Source: Microbulbifer sp. GL-2 (GTDB taxonomy: Bacteria; Pseudomonadota; Gammaproteobacteria; Pseudomonadales; Cellvibrionaceae). Taken from it: a stretch of DNA of 64,000 bases. The DNA lies in contig NZ_AP019807.1 in the NCBI RefSeq assembly GCF_007183175.1, positions 3,964,001 to 4,028,000 on the forward strand, in the 5' to 3' direction. Made by a program: the position numbers and the translations under genes. How positions within the stretch are numbered: the stretch's first letter is position 1; every line of letters starts with the position of its first letter. Below, piece by piece: positions 52,487 through 61,720 of this stretch. The notes under the pieces were generated by a model that made no database searches, was not told the origin of the DNA, and saw only the letters and a list, made by a program, of their open reading frames with translations.

Positions 52487-53962
52487 TTAAAATGGACTTT
52501 CCAGGGGTGCCAAGCCTACATACACCGCCTTGAGTTGGGTGTAGTGGTTCAGGGTCGCAAGTCCATTTTCGCGTCCGATTCCGGATAACTTGTATCCGCC
52601 CACCGGCATTTCCGCCGGGGAGGCGCCATAGGCGTTAATCCAGCAGATGCCCGCTTGCATCTGGTGAATCACGCGGTGGGCGCGGGTAATATCGCGGGTA
52701 AATACACCGGCAGCGAGGCCCAGGCGGGTATCGTTTGCACGGCGGATCACTTCTTCTTCGTCATCGAAGACCAATACCGACATTACCGGGCCGAATATCT
52801 CTTCGCGGCAGATGGTCATATCGTCATGACAATCGGTAAATACGGTGGGGGCGACAAAGTAGCCATTGGGGGCGTTCTCAGGGGAGAGTGTGTGGCCGCC
52901 GCAGAGCAGGGTCGCGCCTTCCTCTTTGCCCTTGCTGATATAGTCCATCACCAGCTGCTGGTGTTTGGCGGAGATCAATGCGCCGAAGTTGGTGTCCGGG
53001 TTCATCGGATCGCCGGCAATAATGTTCTGCTCAGTACGCTCTTTCAGGCGTGCGAGGAACTGATCGTGGATACTGCGGTGTACAAATACTCGCGTACCGT
53101 TGGTGCAAATCTCCCCCTGGGTGTAGAAATTGCCCAGCATTGCTGCAGAAACTGCTTGCTCCAGATCGGCATCATCAAAGATAACCAGCGGAGATTTACC
53201 ACCCAATTCCATGGTGACTTCTTTCAGGCTAGAAGCCGCTGCCGCCATTACTTTCTTACCGGTACCGACTTCGCCGGTAAAGGAGACCTTGGCGATATCC
53301 GGATGGTTGGTCAGCCAGGCGCCTACGGCGCCGTCACCCTGGATTACATTAAAAACGCCAGGGGGCATGCCGGCTTCGATAAAGATCTCAGCCAGCTTCA
53401 AGGCACCTTTGGGGGTTTCCTCGGAAGGTTTGAAGACCATGGCGTTACCACAGGCCAGTGCAGGGGCTGCTTTCCAGCAGGCAATCTGCAACGGATAGTT
53501 CCAGGCACCAATACCGGCACAGATGCCGAGGGGCTCTCGCCGGGTGTAGTAAAAATCCTCACCGACCTGCTGTTGGTTACCCTCGATTCCTACCGCCAAG
53601 CCAGCAAAGAACTCGATTGAGTCAGCGCCGGTCACAACATCGACAACACTCGCTTCCTGCCAGGGCTTGCCGGTATCAGCGACTTCGATAGCTGCCAATT
53701 CGTCGTTGCGCTCGCGCAGAAGAGCCACAGCTTTCAGTAGGATACGGCTGCGCTCAATCGGGGCCATTGCTGACCACTGTGCGAAACCGCGCTTGGCGCT
53801 CTCGATAGTCTCGGAGAGCACCTTGTCATCAGCAATTTCTACCTGGTAGCTGACTTCGTTGGTAGCCGGGTTAAAAACATCAAAGCACACGCCGCTCTCA
53901 TTCGTTAGGTAGCGGCCGTCCACAAAATTCCGTTGCTTATCCAGTGACATCTGTCTCTCCAT
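52487..53962 (-). CDS. betB: Betaine aldehyde dehydrogenase
   Basis: A 491-residue NAD(P)-dependent aldehyde dehydrogenase that completes glycine betaine synthesis. Catalytic Glu in MELGGKSP and nucleophile Cys in QGEICTNGTRVFVH, with the NAD-binding FTGEVGTGKKV. First gene of the choline operon. No betI repressor gene is present in the window. Confidence 0.96.
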   Translation of the reverse strand: MERQMSLDKQRNFVDGRYLTNESGVCFDVFNPATNEVSYQVEIADDKVLSETIESAKRGFAQWSAMAPIERSRILLKAVALLRERNDELAAIEVADTGKPWQEASVVDVVTGADSIEFFAGLAVGIEGNQQQVGEDFYYTRREPLGICAGIGAWNYPLQIACWKAAPALACGNAMVFKPSEETPKGALKLAEIFIEAGMPPGVFNVIQGDGAVGAWLTNHPDIAKVSFTGEVGTGKKVMAAAASSLKEVTMELGGKSPLVIFDDADLEQAVSAAMLGNFYTQGEICTNGTRVFVHRSIHDQFLARLKERTEQNIIAGDPMNPDTNFGALISAKHQQLVMDYISKGKEEGATLLCGGHTLSPENAPNGYFVAPTVFTDCHDDMTICREEIFGPVMSVLVFDDEEEVIRRANDTRLGLAAGVFTRDITRAHRVIHQMQAGICWINAYGASPAEMPVGGYKLSGIGRENGLATLNHYTQLKAVYVGLAPLESPF

Positions 53963-54477
53963 ACTGCTTTAACAGAGGGTCAGTCGGTTGTTTGTCAGCG
54001 ATGGGGCAGGAGGGGCACAACTGGAATTGGCCGCTCTGTGAACCTTTGGTCATCGCAAAAAAAGGGGCCGGTCCGGCGCGGATTTAAATCCCAGATCGCC
54101 AGATTCCAGCCCGGGCCCGACGGTGAACTGTCGGGCGATATGACACGAAATGTAACATATTTTTAATTTGAGCTCTAATTGTTAGCACTCAATAGAACAA
54201 AACCGGTAGCTAGCCAGTGGTTCAATTTTCCCGCGAAAAGCGCATAAAAGCGTTTATTCTAGGCACAAAATGGGTCTTAATTGGGCTAATAATCTCATTT
54301 GAACTCTATAAAAGAGTTGTATGAAAATCATCCACCGATGGTCGTGGTGTTGTAAGTAATCCCAGGAGCCTGAATGCAAGTACTGAAAAGGGGGAGGGTT
54401 TCCGTGAGAATGGTGGTTGAGAATCTTTGAATTAATAGGAGGGAGGGTGAGACCTCCCCCGGAAATTCCTGGAGGCC
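53963..54477 (-). other. 515-base region upstream of betB
   Basis: Non-coding. It holds the bet promoter, a 7-base stem GCCCGAC/GTCGGGC (54115-54136), and near its right end a C/G-rich stem around 54440-54465 that could end the symporter transcript. I see no convincing BetI-type operator. Confidence 0.5.
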
Positions 54478-55896
54478 TTAGTAATTCGCATCGCCCAGAG
54501 TAACGGGCCTCCGGACTAGGCTAGCCAGGTAAAACACTAGTAGTCCAACGGCAATGCCAGGCAAGCCTTCATAGATCGAACTGTGAAGCTCCAGTACCCG
54601 CCAGAGAATCGCTGTGGCGAAGCCAGCCACTACTGCTGCAATGGAGGTCAGCTGAGAGGGTTTTCCACCAAAGCACAACACCAACAACAAGGGGCCAAAT
54701 GCACTGGCGAGGCCGGACCAGGCAAAGATCACCAGGCTGAATACACTCTGGTTATTGGCTAGCGCCAGCAATAGTGCTCCGCCAGTGATGGCAACGGTGG
54801 CCAGTTTCAGTAGCCAGGTCTTCTCGGTTTTACGAGGAAGAATATCGTGGGTGATGGCAGCTGAGCAGCTCAGTAGCAGCGAATCGGCTGTGGACATAGT
54901 CGCGGCAAAGATCCCGGCTAGAATCAACCCAACAACGATGGGCGGTAGTAAATCCATCGCCATGGTAGGTAGTGCGAGCTCAGCATCAAAACTGCCGATA
55001 TCTGCAATAAATACTCTGGATAGCAAGCCGACCCCAGTAGCCATGCAATAGAAGAGGATAAACCACAGGTAATACCAGGCCTTTGCGCGATACATTTTGC
55101 TGGAATCACTCAGGGTCATAAACCGGACCATAACGTGGGGCTGACCGATCACAGACAACCCGGCAAACCCCCAGCTGATAATGAAGAGTACAAAACCACC
55201 CCAGCCTGGGATGGCTAACTCCTTCGGAAACCAATCGGTGAATCCCTCGACCGCCTGCATTTGTGACAGGGCACTCGAAATTCCCCCCAGTTCAGCAAGG
55301 GCAACAACCAGTAGCGTACCCATAGCACCAACCATGACGATGGACTGCGCGGCATCTGTCCAGATGGACGCGCGAATGCCCCCAGCCAAACAATAGAGGC
55401 AAACAAGCAGAGCCCCAACTACAGCTCCAGACCAGAGTGGCCAGTCCAGCAATACATATAACGCTTTACTGCCGGCTACCATCTGTGCGGATGCGTAGGT
55501 CAGTAAAAATAGTAAAGAGATGATGCCAATCAGTCGCTGCAAGGTGGAATGCTTTTGTCCGTACCAATTGCTGAGTACCCCGGCATAGCTGACCTCACCA
55601 CTGGCACTGGTAGCACTTCTCAACCTTTTGTGTACATACAGGGAGGACAGAAAATCTCCGGCAATCCATCCCACCATCAGCCAGATAGAAGCCAGTCCGG
55701 TAATATAGGTATAACCAATCACCCCGATAAACATATAGCCGCTGTTGTTTGTTGCTACTGCAGACAGGCCGACCAACCAAGGGGGGACCCCGCTGCTGGC
55801 GAGGTAATAGTCAGCCTTGGTGCCACGACTTAATAGCGCGGAAGAAATACCGATCAGTGTGAATAGAAGTAAAAACCCAATAAATGAATAAATCAC
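54478..55896 (-). CDS. Sodium:solute symporter (PutP-like)
   Basis: A 472-residue SSS-family carrier with about thirteen helices: YYLASSGVPPWLVGLSAVA and NNSGYMFIGVIGYTY near the N-terminus match PutP-type symporters, as does GGIRASIWTDAAQSIVM. Substrate unknown (proline, pantothenate or another solute). I start it at GTG 55896, which has AAAAAGGG upstream and removes an odd hydrophilic 30-residue extension. It is the last gene on the ectoine strand and may be co-transcribed. Confidence 0.85.
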   Translation of the reverse strand: MIYSFIGFLLLFTLIGISSALLSRGTKADYYLASSGVPPWLVGLSAVATNNSGYMFIGVIGYTYITGLASIWLMVGWIAGDFLSSLYVHKRLRSATSASGEVSYAGVLSNWYGQKHSTLQRLIGIISLLFLLTYASAQMVAGSKALYVLLDWPLWSGAVVGALLVCLYCLAGGIRASIWTDAAQSIVMVGAMGTLLVVALAELGGISSALSQMQAVEGFTDWFPKELAIPGWGGFVLFIISWGFAGLSVIGQPHVMVRFMTLSDSSKMYRAKAWYYLWFILFYCMATGVGLLSRVFIADIGSFDAELALPTMAMDLLPPIVVGLILAGIFAATMSTADSLLLSCSAAITHDILPRKTEKTWLLKLATVAITGGALLLALANNQSVFSLVIFAWSGLASAFGPLLLVLCFGGKPSQLTSIAAVVAGFATAILWRVLELHSSIYEGLPGIAVGLLVFYLASLVRRPVTLGDANY

Positions 55897-56000
55897 CGGT
55901 AACCCTTTTTTATCAAACGTTATTGTTGTTTTCGAGGCGATATTTTTTCGCTTCAGTTTTATTTTCGCGGTGTGGTTTGGCTTCACACACGAACAGCTTG

Positions 56001-56918
56001 CTAATTGCCTTTCTCTCGAGTTTGAGGTGATGGTGTTTTAGCGATGACTTTATCGAGATCCTTAAAAACTTTACTTTCCGCCAATGGCTGCAAGGCATTG
56101 TCACTGAGGATTTCATCGCGATAGCTTTCGCGCCTTATGATGGCTTCGGCCAGATAGCGAAGCGCTTCGTCAAACTGGCCCATTGCGGTATGGGCACAAG
56201 CCAGCTGGTAAAAAGCGTGGCTATTGTCCGAGTCTATGCCGAGGGCCTGATGACAAAGGTTGACTGCCCACTGGGGTTCATTCAGCTCAAGTACTGCATC
56301 CGCTTTATAGGTCAGTGCTTCAACATCTTCATGACGAAGACGCAAAATTTCATCGTAGATTGCAATTTTGTTGGCTACTGAGGATTCCTGTTGGGCGCGT
56401 AACCATAGAGATTGAACCTCTTGAGTAAGCTCAATTTCCTCACGGTTTTCCTCAATATGCAGGGTTTTTTGTTGCAGCTGCCTCTCTATAACTTCCAGGC
56501 GCTTCTCATACTCCTGAACCAGCTTTGAAATCTCTTCATCTGCCAGGTTGTGCACACGTTCCTTGATATCCTGGAAAGATCGCCATCCCACTAAAACCAA
56601 AATCGAGGTGGCGGCGGCTATCAAGTAAAAGAAATAGGTCACGGTATCCGTAGCGTAGGCAACCGCTCGATCAACTGAGTTGTGCTCACGGTCGACAATT
56701 TGCTGGATAAGTTCCTGCTTGGCTTTGGCCTGGTCGATACGTAACTGCTTAATTTCATCCAGCATGTAACGCTCTACAAAAGGTGTGTACATTGGCTTCT
56801 GTAAAGCCTCCACCTCTTTCTGCGCGCTGTCTTTCCTCTCCTCATCTGCCTCCTGGGAAATGGAGGCAGGGGATATAAATAGAAAAGCCAGAATGCTGGC
56901 TCTCAAGATGCGAGACAT
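56001..56918 (-). CDS. Membrane-anchored coiled-coil TPR protein of the ectoine operon
   Basis: A 305-residue protein of unknown function. Signal-like hydrophobic start (1-21), a second membrane segment at about 92-113 (VTYFFYLIAAATSILVLVGW), a coiled coil at about 115-175, and TPR-like repeats from ~180 on (ALTYKADAVLELNEPQWAVN, HAFYQLACAHTAMGQFDEAL). Its start overlaps the end of ask by 16 bases, so the two are translationally coupled. Such a protein could scaffold or sense in the envelope; no function can be assigned. Confidence 0.8.
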   Translation of the reverse strand: MSRILRASILAFLFISPASISQEADEERKDSAQKEVEALQKPMYTPFVERYMLDEIKQLRIDQAKAKQELIQQIVDREHNSVDRAVAYATDTVTYFFYLIAAATSILVLVGWRSFQDIKERVHNLADEEISKLVQEYEKRLEVIERQLQQKTLHIEENREEIELTQEVQSLWLRAQQESSVANKIAIYDEILRLRHEDVEALTYKADAVLELNEPQWAVNLCHQALGIDSDNSHAFYQLACAHTAMGQFDEALRYLAEAIIRRESYRDEILSDNALQPLAESKVFKDLDKVIAKTPSPQTREKGN

Positions 56919-58333
56919 ATCGCTGTTCCGTGATCATGGATCTCAACCAGCGCCTTATGCAGGGTCCTGACGGTGGCATCATAGTCTGGTTCATTGACGA
57001 TAAACTGCATATCTACATGTCGCATTGACTGGTGCATGGCGAGTACGCGAATCTCTTTGTTGGAGATTGATTGAACTGCCTTGGCGAGTACGCCAGGGAT
57101 TTGCATATCGCTTCCTATGGCGGAGACAATGGCAACCTTCCGCTGATTTAGCTCAGCCTCAGGAAAATGCTCCTCTATTGATGCCTGAATACGTTTAATG
57201 GTTTTCAGGTTAGTGGATAAGAAGTGGGTCAGGGTGTTGGCGTTAGTGTCTTTGGAGATGATATGCGCCTTAAATCTTTTAATGACCGATAATACCTCCC
57301 GGTCGTAATCATGAATGCTGCCAGCCATATCCTGATCAAATAGCTCCAGGGCATAGACCCCTTTGCAGCCAGCGATGATCTCCACGCAGGGGGAGTCACT
57401 GATATAGTCGCCGGTAATCAGTGTGCCGGCATGCTCTGGCTCAAAAGTGTTCTTGACCCTGAGGGGAATATTCTTTTGGCGCAGCCCTTTCGCGGCTTTG
57501 GGGTGGATTGCCTCCATGCCCAGATTGGCCAGCTGATCGGCGACATCGTAGTTTGTGCGCCCGATGGGTACGGCATTATCAGCTCCCACGAGACGCGGGT
57601 CCGCGCTGCTGAGGTGAAACTCCTTGTGGATCACAGCTTCCTTTGCACCGGTGAGGACCGCCAGGCGACTGAAGGTCATTTCGCTATAACCCCGATCAAA
57701 GGAAATAAGCAAACCTTTATCACTATGGGCATAGCCGGTGACAATCGGCAGCTGCTGGCTCAGGTCAATATTCGCAAATGCATCACGAATGCGTTCATCC
57801 AGGGGAATATGCTTACTCGTACGCCAGCCGGTGAGGTCCACAAAGCAGGCATTGACGCCATCTCTTTGCAGCAATTTTGAGGTGTTCCAGGCACTGTGGG
57901 CCTCGCCGATGCTGGCAAGCATCTCTCGTACTGTGCCAAGGTGAGCGTCGAGGGAAAAGTGACCATGCTGGCAGAGGCTTTGCAAATCCCGCAGGCATTT
58001 CTTAGCACCTTCCAGTCGTTCATCCAGAAAGAGGTTGGCCTCCTCAAGCAGATCGCTATCGCCAAACAGACTGCCATTGATCTGTCGCAGCTTTGAGCGA
58101 AGGACATCAAACTTTTCCAGCCAGCTGTCATCTTCAATACTGCTGGAAAACAAACCGTAAATACCAGGTTGGCCGCTTTTTTTATGCTCCAGAAGCAGGT
58201 CGGTAATGCCTCCGTAGGCAGAGACTACAAAAACGCGATTGTAGAGTCCTTTGGGGTCCCCATTAATAATGTTGTCGCGGACTGACTCATAGTCCGTCAT
58301 AGAGGTGCCGCCAATCTTTTCTATCGTATGCAT
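56903..58333 (-). CDS. ask: Aspartate kinase, ectoine-specific (Ask_Ect)
   Basis: A 476-residue aspartokinase with the N-terminal EKIGGTSMTDYESVRDNI (K.GGTS phosphate motif), an insert typical of the ectoine-linked kinases, and C-terminal ACT domains (RKVAIVSAIGSDMQIPGVLA). It makes aspartyl phosphate for aspartate semialdehyde, the EctB substrate. Ectoine-type kinases are less feedback-inhibited than housekeeping ones. It lies at the normal place after ectC, but with one extra gene between. Confidence 0.94.
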   Translation of the reverse strand: MHTIEKIGGTSMTDYESVRDNIINGDPKGLYNRVFVVSAYGGITDLLLEHKKSGQPGIYGLFSSSIEDDSWLEKFDVLRSKLRQINGSLFGDSDLLEEANLFLDERLEGAKKCLRDLQSLCQHGHFSLDAHLGTVREMLASIGEAHSAWNTSKLLQRDGVNACFVDLTGWRTSKHIPLDERIRDAFANIDLSQQLPIVTGYAHSDKGLLISFDRGYSEMTFSRLAVLTGAKEAVIHKEFHLSSADPRLVGADNAVPIGRTNYDVADQLANLGMEAIHPKAAKGLRQKNIPLRVKNTFEPEHAGTLITGDYISDSPCVEIIAGCKGVYALELFDQDMAGSIHDYDREVLSVIKRFKAHIISKDTNANTLTHFLSTNLKTIKRIQASIEEHFPEAELNQRKVAIVSAIGSDMQIPGVLAKAVQSISNKEIRVLAMHQSMRHVDMQFIVNEPDYDATVRTLHKALVEIHDHGTAICLAS

Positions 58334-58458
58334 TGTCTCTTTACTGTTCCTTCTTTCTCTTGCTCTTGATAACAGTGTTACGTAGTGGGGGATGCTCTCT
58401 AATGGGTTTCACGTCAGATAACAGAAATTGATCTCCTGGTGCAGATATATTCCGGGCG

Positions 58459-58920
58459 TTAGGGAAGGTCACAAAACGGTATCCTTACTGTGTTGCTTAG
58501 CGGATTGAAGTTAAAGAAGAGATTGAATCTCGGATCGAGGCTGGTTTTGCCGTTTGAACCGCAATCAAGCGCTACAGAGCTGCCCGGCTTGCCACTTGCA
58601 AGATAAACTGCGTCAACCAAAATATATGTTCCGATACTGGCCAGTCGGTTATCACTGTAGAGCTTAGTGAATAGCGGGCCGCTCTCATGAATATGAAATA
58701 TTGAGTGCAGCTCATCACTTTCTGAAACAGTAATTACTGATCCGGTCCGGCTTTGCTTTCTGTAGATATTTATCTCTGTGAGCTCCAGATGGGTATGGGG
58801 CCTTGAGTCCCCGTAAACCATTGGGTTTCTACGAGGTATTATTTGAACGGTAACCCCCCGTTTTCGGGGGGAATACAGCTCAATTCTGGCCGTTTGCAAG
58901 CTATCCAGCAGGCGCTTCAC
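58459..58920 (-). CDS. Unrecognised protein between ectC and ask
   Basis: A 153-residue reading frame in the ectoine operon, GTG start with AAGG close by, 27 bases after ectC. It contains TVQIIPRRNPMV, THLELTEINIYRK and HIHESGPLFTKLYSDN; no signal peptide or family is evident. A perfect stem CCCCCCG/CGGGGGG (58854-58871) lies within its first 25 codons and could hinder translation. It may be a genuine accessory gene or a remnant; codon use looks coding. Confidence 0.55.
   Translation of the reverse strand: MKRLLDSLQTARIELYSPRKRGVTVQIIPRRNPMVYGDSRPHTHLELTEINIYRKQSRTGSVITVSESDELHSIFHIHESGPLFTKLYSDNRLASIGTYILVDAVYLASGKPGSSVALDCGSNGKTSLDPRFNLFFNFNPLSNTVRIPFCDLP
58854..58871 (-). promoter_or_regulatory. 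Very stable GC hairpin downstream of ectC
   Basis: CCCCCCG-TTTT-CGGGGGG, a perfect 7-base stem with a tetraloop, about 80 bases past the ectC stop. It could protect the ectABC message or attenuate the distal ask genes. No T run. Confidence 0.6.
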
Positions 58921-58947
58921 CTTAGGGCTGCCCTCACAGGCGACTAA

Positions 58948-59352
58948 CTATTTATCAATAGAGTCGGCTTCGATCTCGTAAGCACCTTCGGCATTGTGTA
59001 CTTCCTTGCCATTCAGTGGAGGGTTGAAAACGCAAGCCATGGTCATTTCCCCAAAGGCTCGCAGGACATGTCGATCATGTTTGTCGAGGATATAAATAGT
59101 TCCAGGTTCAATGGAGTGCTTCTTGCCATCATCCAGAGTCTCTACCTCTCCTCTGCCGGAAATACAGTAGACCGCCTCTAAGTGGTTTTGGTAATGCATC
59201 TGAAAATCAGCACCGGTGTATATGGTGGTGATATGGAAAGAGAAACCCATGTCATCATCTTTTAACAATAGGCGCGTGCTCTCCCAATTGCCATCAGGTG
59301 AAACAATTCGTCTGCTGGAAGCATTGGCTTCTTGTAAATTTCTAACAATCAT
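58948..59352 (-). CDS. ectC: L-ectoine synthase
   Basis: A 134-residue cupin that cyclises N-gamma-acetyl-diaminobutyrate to ectoine. It starts MIVRNLQEA, and the cupin core FHITTIYTGADFQMHYQNHL, EAVYCISGRGEVE and DKHDRHVLRA is the EctC pattern. The ATG at 59352 has GGA six bases upstream; the frame runs further but lacks a ribosome site. It follows ectAB by 97 bases. Confidence 0.96.
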   Translation of the reverse strand: MIVRNLQEANASSRRIVSPDGNWESTRLLLKDDDMGFSFHITTIYTGADFQMHYQNHLEAVYCISGRGEVETLDDGKKHSIEPGTIYILDKHDRHVLRAFGEMTMACVFNPPLNGKEVHNAEGAYEIEADSIDK

Positions 59353-59449
59353 TGACATTCCACAATAAAGTGTGCGCAGCCAGCCCAAAATTGGTCATCA
59401 ATATTGATGATTCACTGATTGCGCTGTTGGTTTTCGGGTGAAATTAAGT

Positions 59450-61267
59450 CTAGCAGGCCTCGAAATAGACCCTTTCTTCTGGGATGTCCTGCTCACCAGC
59501 GCAAACTTCCTGAATGGCCGATTCAATAATATCGATGCCTTTCTTCAGGTTTTGATCGGTGATAATCAGCGGGCATAGCAACTTTACGATTTGATCATCG
59601 GCACCGCTGGTTTCAATAATCAGCCCTTGCTTGAATGCGAGCTTGGTTATCTTTCCTGCGAGTTCACCGCTCACGCAATCAATACCCTGGAACATGCCTC
59701 GGCCTTTTTTGGTGAAGTTACCTTCACCATATTTACTGACAATGTTGTTCAGGCGCTCTGAGATATACTCGCCTTTTCGCTTGATCTCACGTGAAAAGTT
59801 GTCGTTAGTCCAGTAGTGGTCGATTGCAGCTTTTGCGGTCACAAAAGCCAGGTTGTTCCCGCGAAAGGTCCCGTTGTGCTCACCGGGTTTCCACAGGTCG
59901 AGCTCTGGTTTCATCAGCACCAGGGCGAACGGCAATCCATATCCACTGAGAGACTTTGACAGGGTGATAATATCTGGCTCAATGCCGGCTTCTTCAAAGC
60001 TGAAGAAATCTCCAGTGCGGCCACAGCCAGCCTGGATGTCATCAACAATAAAAAGCAGGCCATGCTTCTTACAAACGGTTTGAAGGTTCTTTAGCCATTC
60101 GATGCTGGCAGCATTGATACCGCCTTCACCTTGTACCGTTTCGGCAATAACGGCCGCAGGGGAGTTAATGCCGCTGCTAGAGTCTGAAAGCACCTTGTCC
60201 AGATATTCTGTGGTATCAATATTTTTGCCCAGGTATTCATCATAAGGCAAGCGGTGAGTGCCGTTCAGGCTGACCCCAGCTGCATCCCTGTGATGAGAAT
60301 TTCCGGTGGCTGCCAGGGAGCCGAGACTTACGCCGTGGAAGCCATTGGTAAATGTAACAATATTCTGTTGGCCGGTGACATTACGAGCAATTTTCATCGC
60401 CGCCTCAACGGCGTTTGTACCGGTTGGGCCGGTAAACTGAACGACATACTCCATATTTCGCGGCTTGAGGATTTTCTCATTGAGCGCCTGTAAAAACTCA
60501 CCCTTTGCCTTGGTATGCAAATCCAAGCCGTGTGTGATGCCGTCCGCCTGAATATAGTCTTGCAGGACTTGCTTGAACAGCGGGTTGTTGTGTCCGTAAT
60601 TAAGGGTGCCGGCACCAGCCAGAAAGTCTAAATACTGATTTCCTTCCTCATCCCACATCAGCTCGCCTTTTGCGCGATTGAATACTCGAGGAAAAGAGCG
60701 GGCATAACTTTGCACTTCAGATTCAATCTCATCGAAAATTTTCATTCTCTTCTCTTTGTGAAGTTGGGTTAATTGAGTAATAGGTCCGATGCGGACAAGG
60801 ATTTCGGAATCATGTTGCCCGTCAAAGTGAGCCTGACAATCCATCCACGGAGAAGGATGGAGGCCGGTGGAGAACTTTTGTGCTGCGCTTCTGAATAGCG
60901 CCCATGAAGCATCGTTGTCCTCAGTAATTGTCGTTTCAAGGAACCTGACAGACTTGCAATGAGGGCGGCCGGTGATGTTGGAGAGCATACGCGAGGCGAG
61001 CCCCAGCCCCCGGGCCTGTTCAGCTACAGCGACCTGCCAAACAAATAGGGTGTCTGGGCGGTCAGGGACTATGTACCCCGAAATAAAGCCTACTTTCTCC
61101 CCGTTGAGTTCCGCGACTACCGAGGTGTTGGCAAAGTGGCTGCATTGGAGGAGATTGCAGTAGCTGGAGTTGGTATCCAGCGGGGGGCAACTCCCAATCA
61201 AATGATGCACGGCCATACCATCTTCGAGAGTAGGGGGCCTCAGTAAAATATTTTCTGAACTAGACAA
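59450..61267 (-). CDS. ectAB: EctA::EctB fusion: diaminobutyrate acetyltransferase joined to diaminobutyrate aminotransferase
   Basis: One 605-residue frame. The first ~174 residues are EctA: LRPPTLEDGMAVHHLIGSCP, PPLDTNSSYCNLLQC and the acetyl-CoA loop VAVAEQARGLGLASRML. The rest, from the ATG at 60745, is a full EctB (PLP Lys in ITLSKSLSGYGLP). The two are usually separate genes; here no stop lies between them. AGAGAAGAG just before the internal ATG could also allow EctB to be made alone. I chose the TTG start at 61267 (AGGAAGG upstream); the frame extends 22 codons further. Confidence 0.9.
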   Translation of the reverse strand: MSSSENILLRPPTLEDGMAVHHLIGSCPPLDTNSSYCNLLQCSHFANTSVVAELNGEKVGFISGYIVPDRPDTLFVWQVAVAEQARGLGLASRMLSNITGRPHCKSVRFLETTITEDNDASWALFRSAAQKFSTGLHPSPWMDCQAHFDGQHDSEILVRIGPITQLTQLHKEKRMKIFDEIESEVQSYARSFPRVFNRAKGELMWDEEGNQYLDFLAGAGTLNYGHNNPLFKQVLQDYIQADGITHGLDLHTKAKGEFLQALNEKILKPRNMEYVVQFTGPTGTNAVEAAMKIARNVTGQQNIVTFTNGFHGVSLGSLAATGNSHHRDAAGVSLNGTHRLPYDEYLGKNIDTTEYLDKVLSDSSSGINSPAAVIAETVQGEGGINAASIEWLKNLQTVCKKHGLLFIVDDIQAGCGRTGDFFSFEEAGIEPDIITLSKSLSGYGLPFALVLMKPELDLWKPGEHNGTFRGNNLAFVTAKAAIDHYWTNDNFSREIKRKGEYISERLNNIVSKYGEGNFTKKGRGMFQGIDCVSGELAGKITKLAFKQGLIIETSGADDQIVKLLCPLIITDQNLKKGIDIIESAIQEVCAGEQDIPEERVYFEAC

Positions 61268-61307
61268 AAAACCTTCCTGACCAACACAAGATAATTTCAC
61301 CTCTAAA

Positions 61308-61348
61308 TATTTTGCTGTGCAATATATGTACATTTAGCACGCAAAATA
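61308..61348. promoter_or_regulatory. Inverted repeat upstream of ectAB (possible EctR operator)
   Basis: TATTTTGC-T-GTGC (61308-61320) and GCAC-GCAAAATA (61337-61348), complementary over 12 bases with one bulge, spaced by 16 bases. It lies 41-81 bases upstream of the likely ectA start. Confidence 0.5.
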
Positions 61349-61682
61349 GCCCATTAAGGTGTTTTCGTGTCGAATTTCATGTAAAAATGTTTTGAACGCT
61401 AAATATCGTACACATATTAATTTCAATGTCCAGGCGTCGGGGCCAACCTGGTCACAATATTTAACCTAAGAAAGTCTCAATTCTTGGGATGATTAGCCCA
61501 GAGTTAGACAAAACACCCCTACATTTATTTCTCAAAGTGGGGTGGATGAACTTCTGCTGTGGGCACCCATGATCAATATTTGAACATCTTGAGTTGGGTT
61601 GGCTGAAGATTCAGAAGGGATTTGACGTTGTTTCTTTACTGCTTCAGAAGTTCTTAGTGATTGGGTTTCGCGCCTATATAAT

Positions 61683-61715
61683 CCTCTCAATCACCCTAAC
61701 TCTGAGATTGAGAGG
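61683..61715 (+). promoter_or_regulatory. Inverted repeat covering the ribosome site of the MarR gene
   Basis: CCTCTCAATC (61683-61692) and GATTGAGAGG (61706-61715), perfect 10-base arms. The right arm contains the ribosome site AGAGG, five bases before the TTG start, so an RNA hairpin would hide it; as DNA it could be the regulator's own operator. Confidence 0.65.
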
Positions 61716-61720
61716 TAGTT

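Larger units (their letters stand above)
61268..61720. other. 453-base divergent control region of the ectoine genes
   Basis: It carries two inverted repeats described separately (61308-61348 and 61683-61715) and AT-rich DNA that should hold the salt-induced ect promoter. No gene is seen. Confidence 0.6.

Noticed and set aside
50801..52588. Long open frame on the + strand opposite betA (over 500 codons from 51005)
   Set aside because: It is antisense to a betA with all GMC motifs; its translation has no recognisable domain and it has no ribosome site. It is a shadow caused by codon bias.
53963..54477. BetI operator upstream of betB
   Set aside because: No convincing palindrome of the BetI kind was seen, and no betI gene is in the window.
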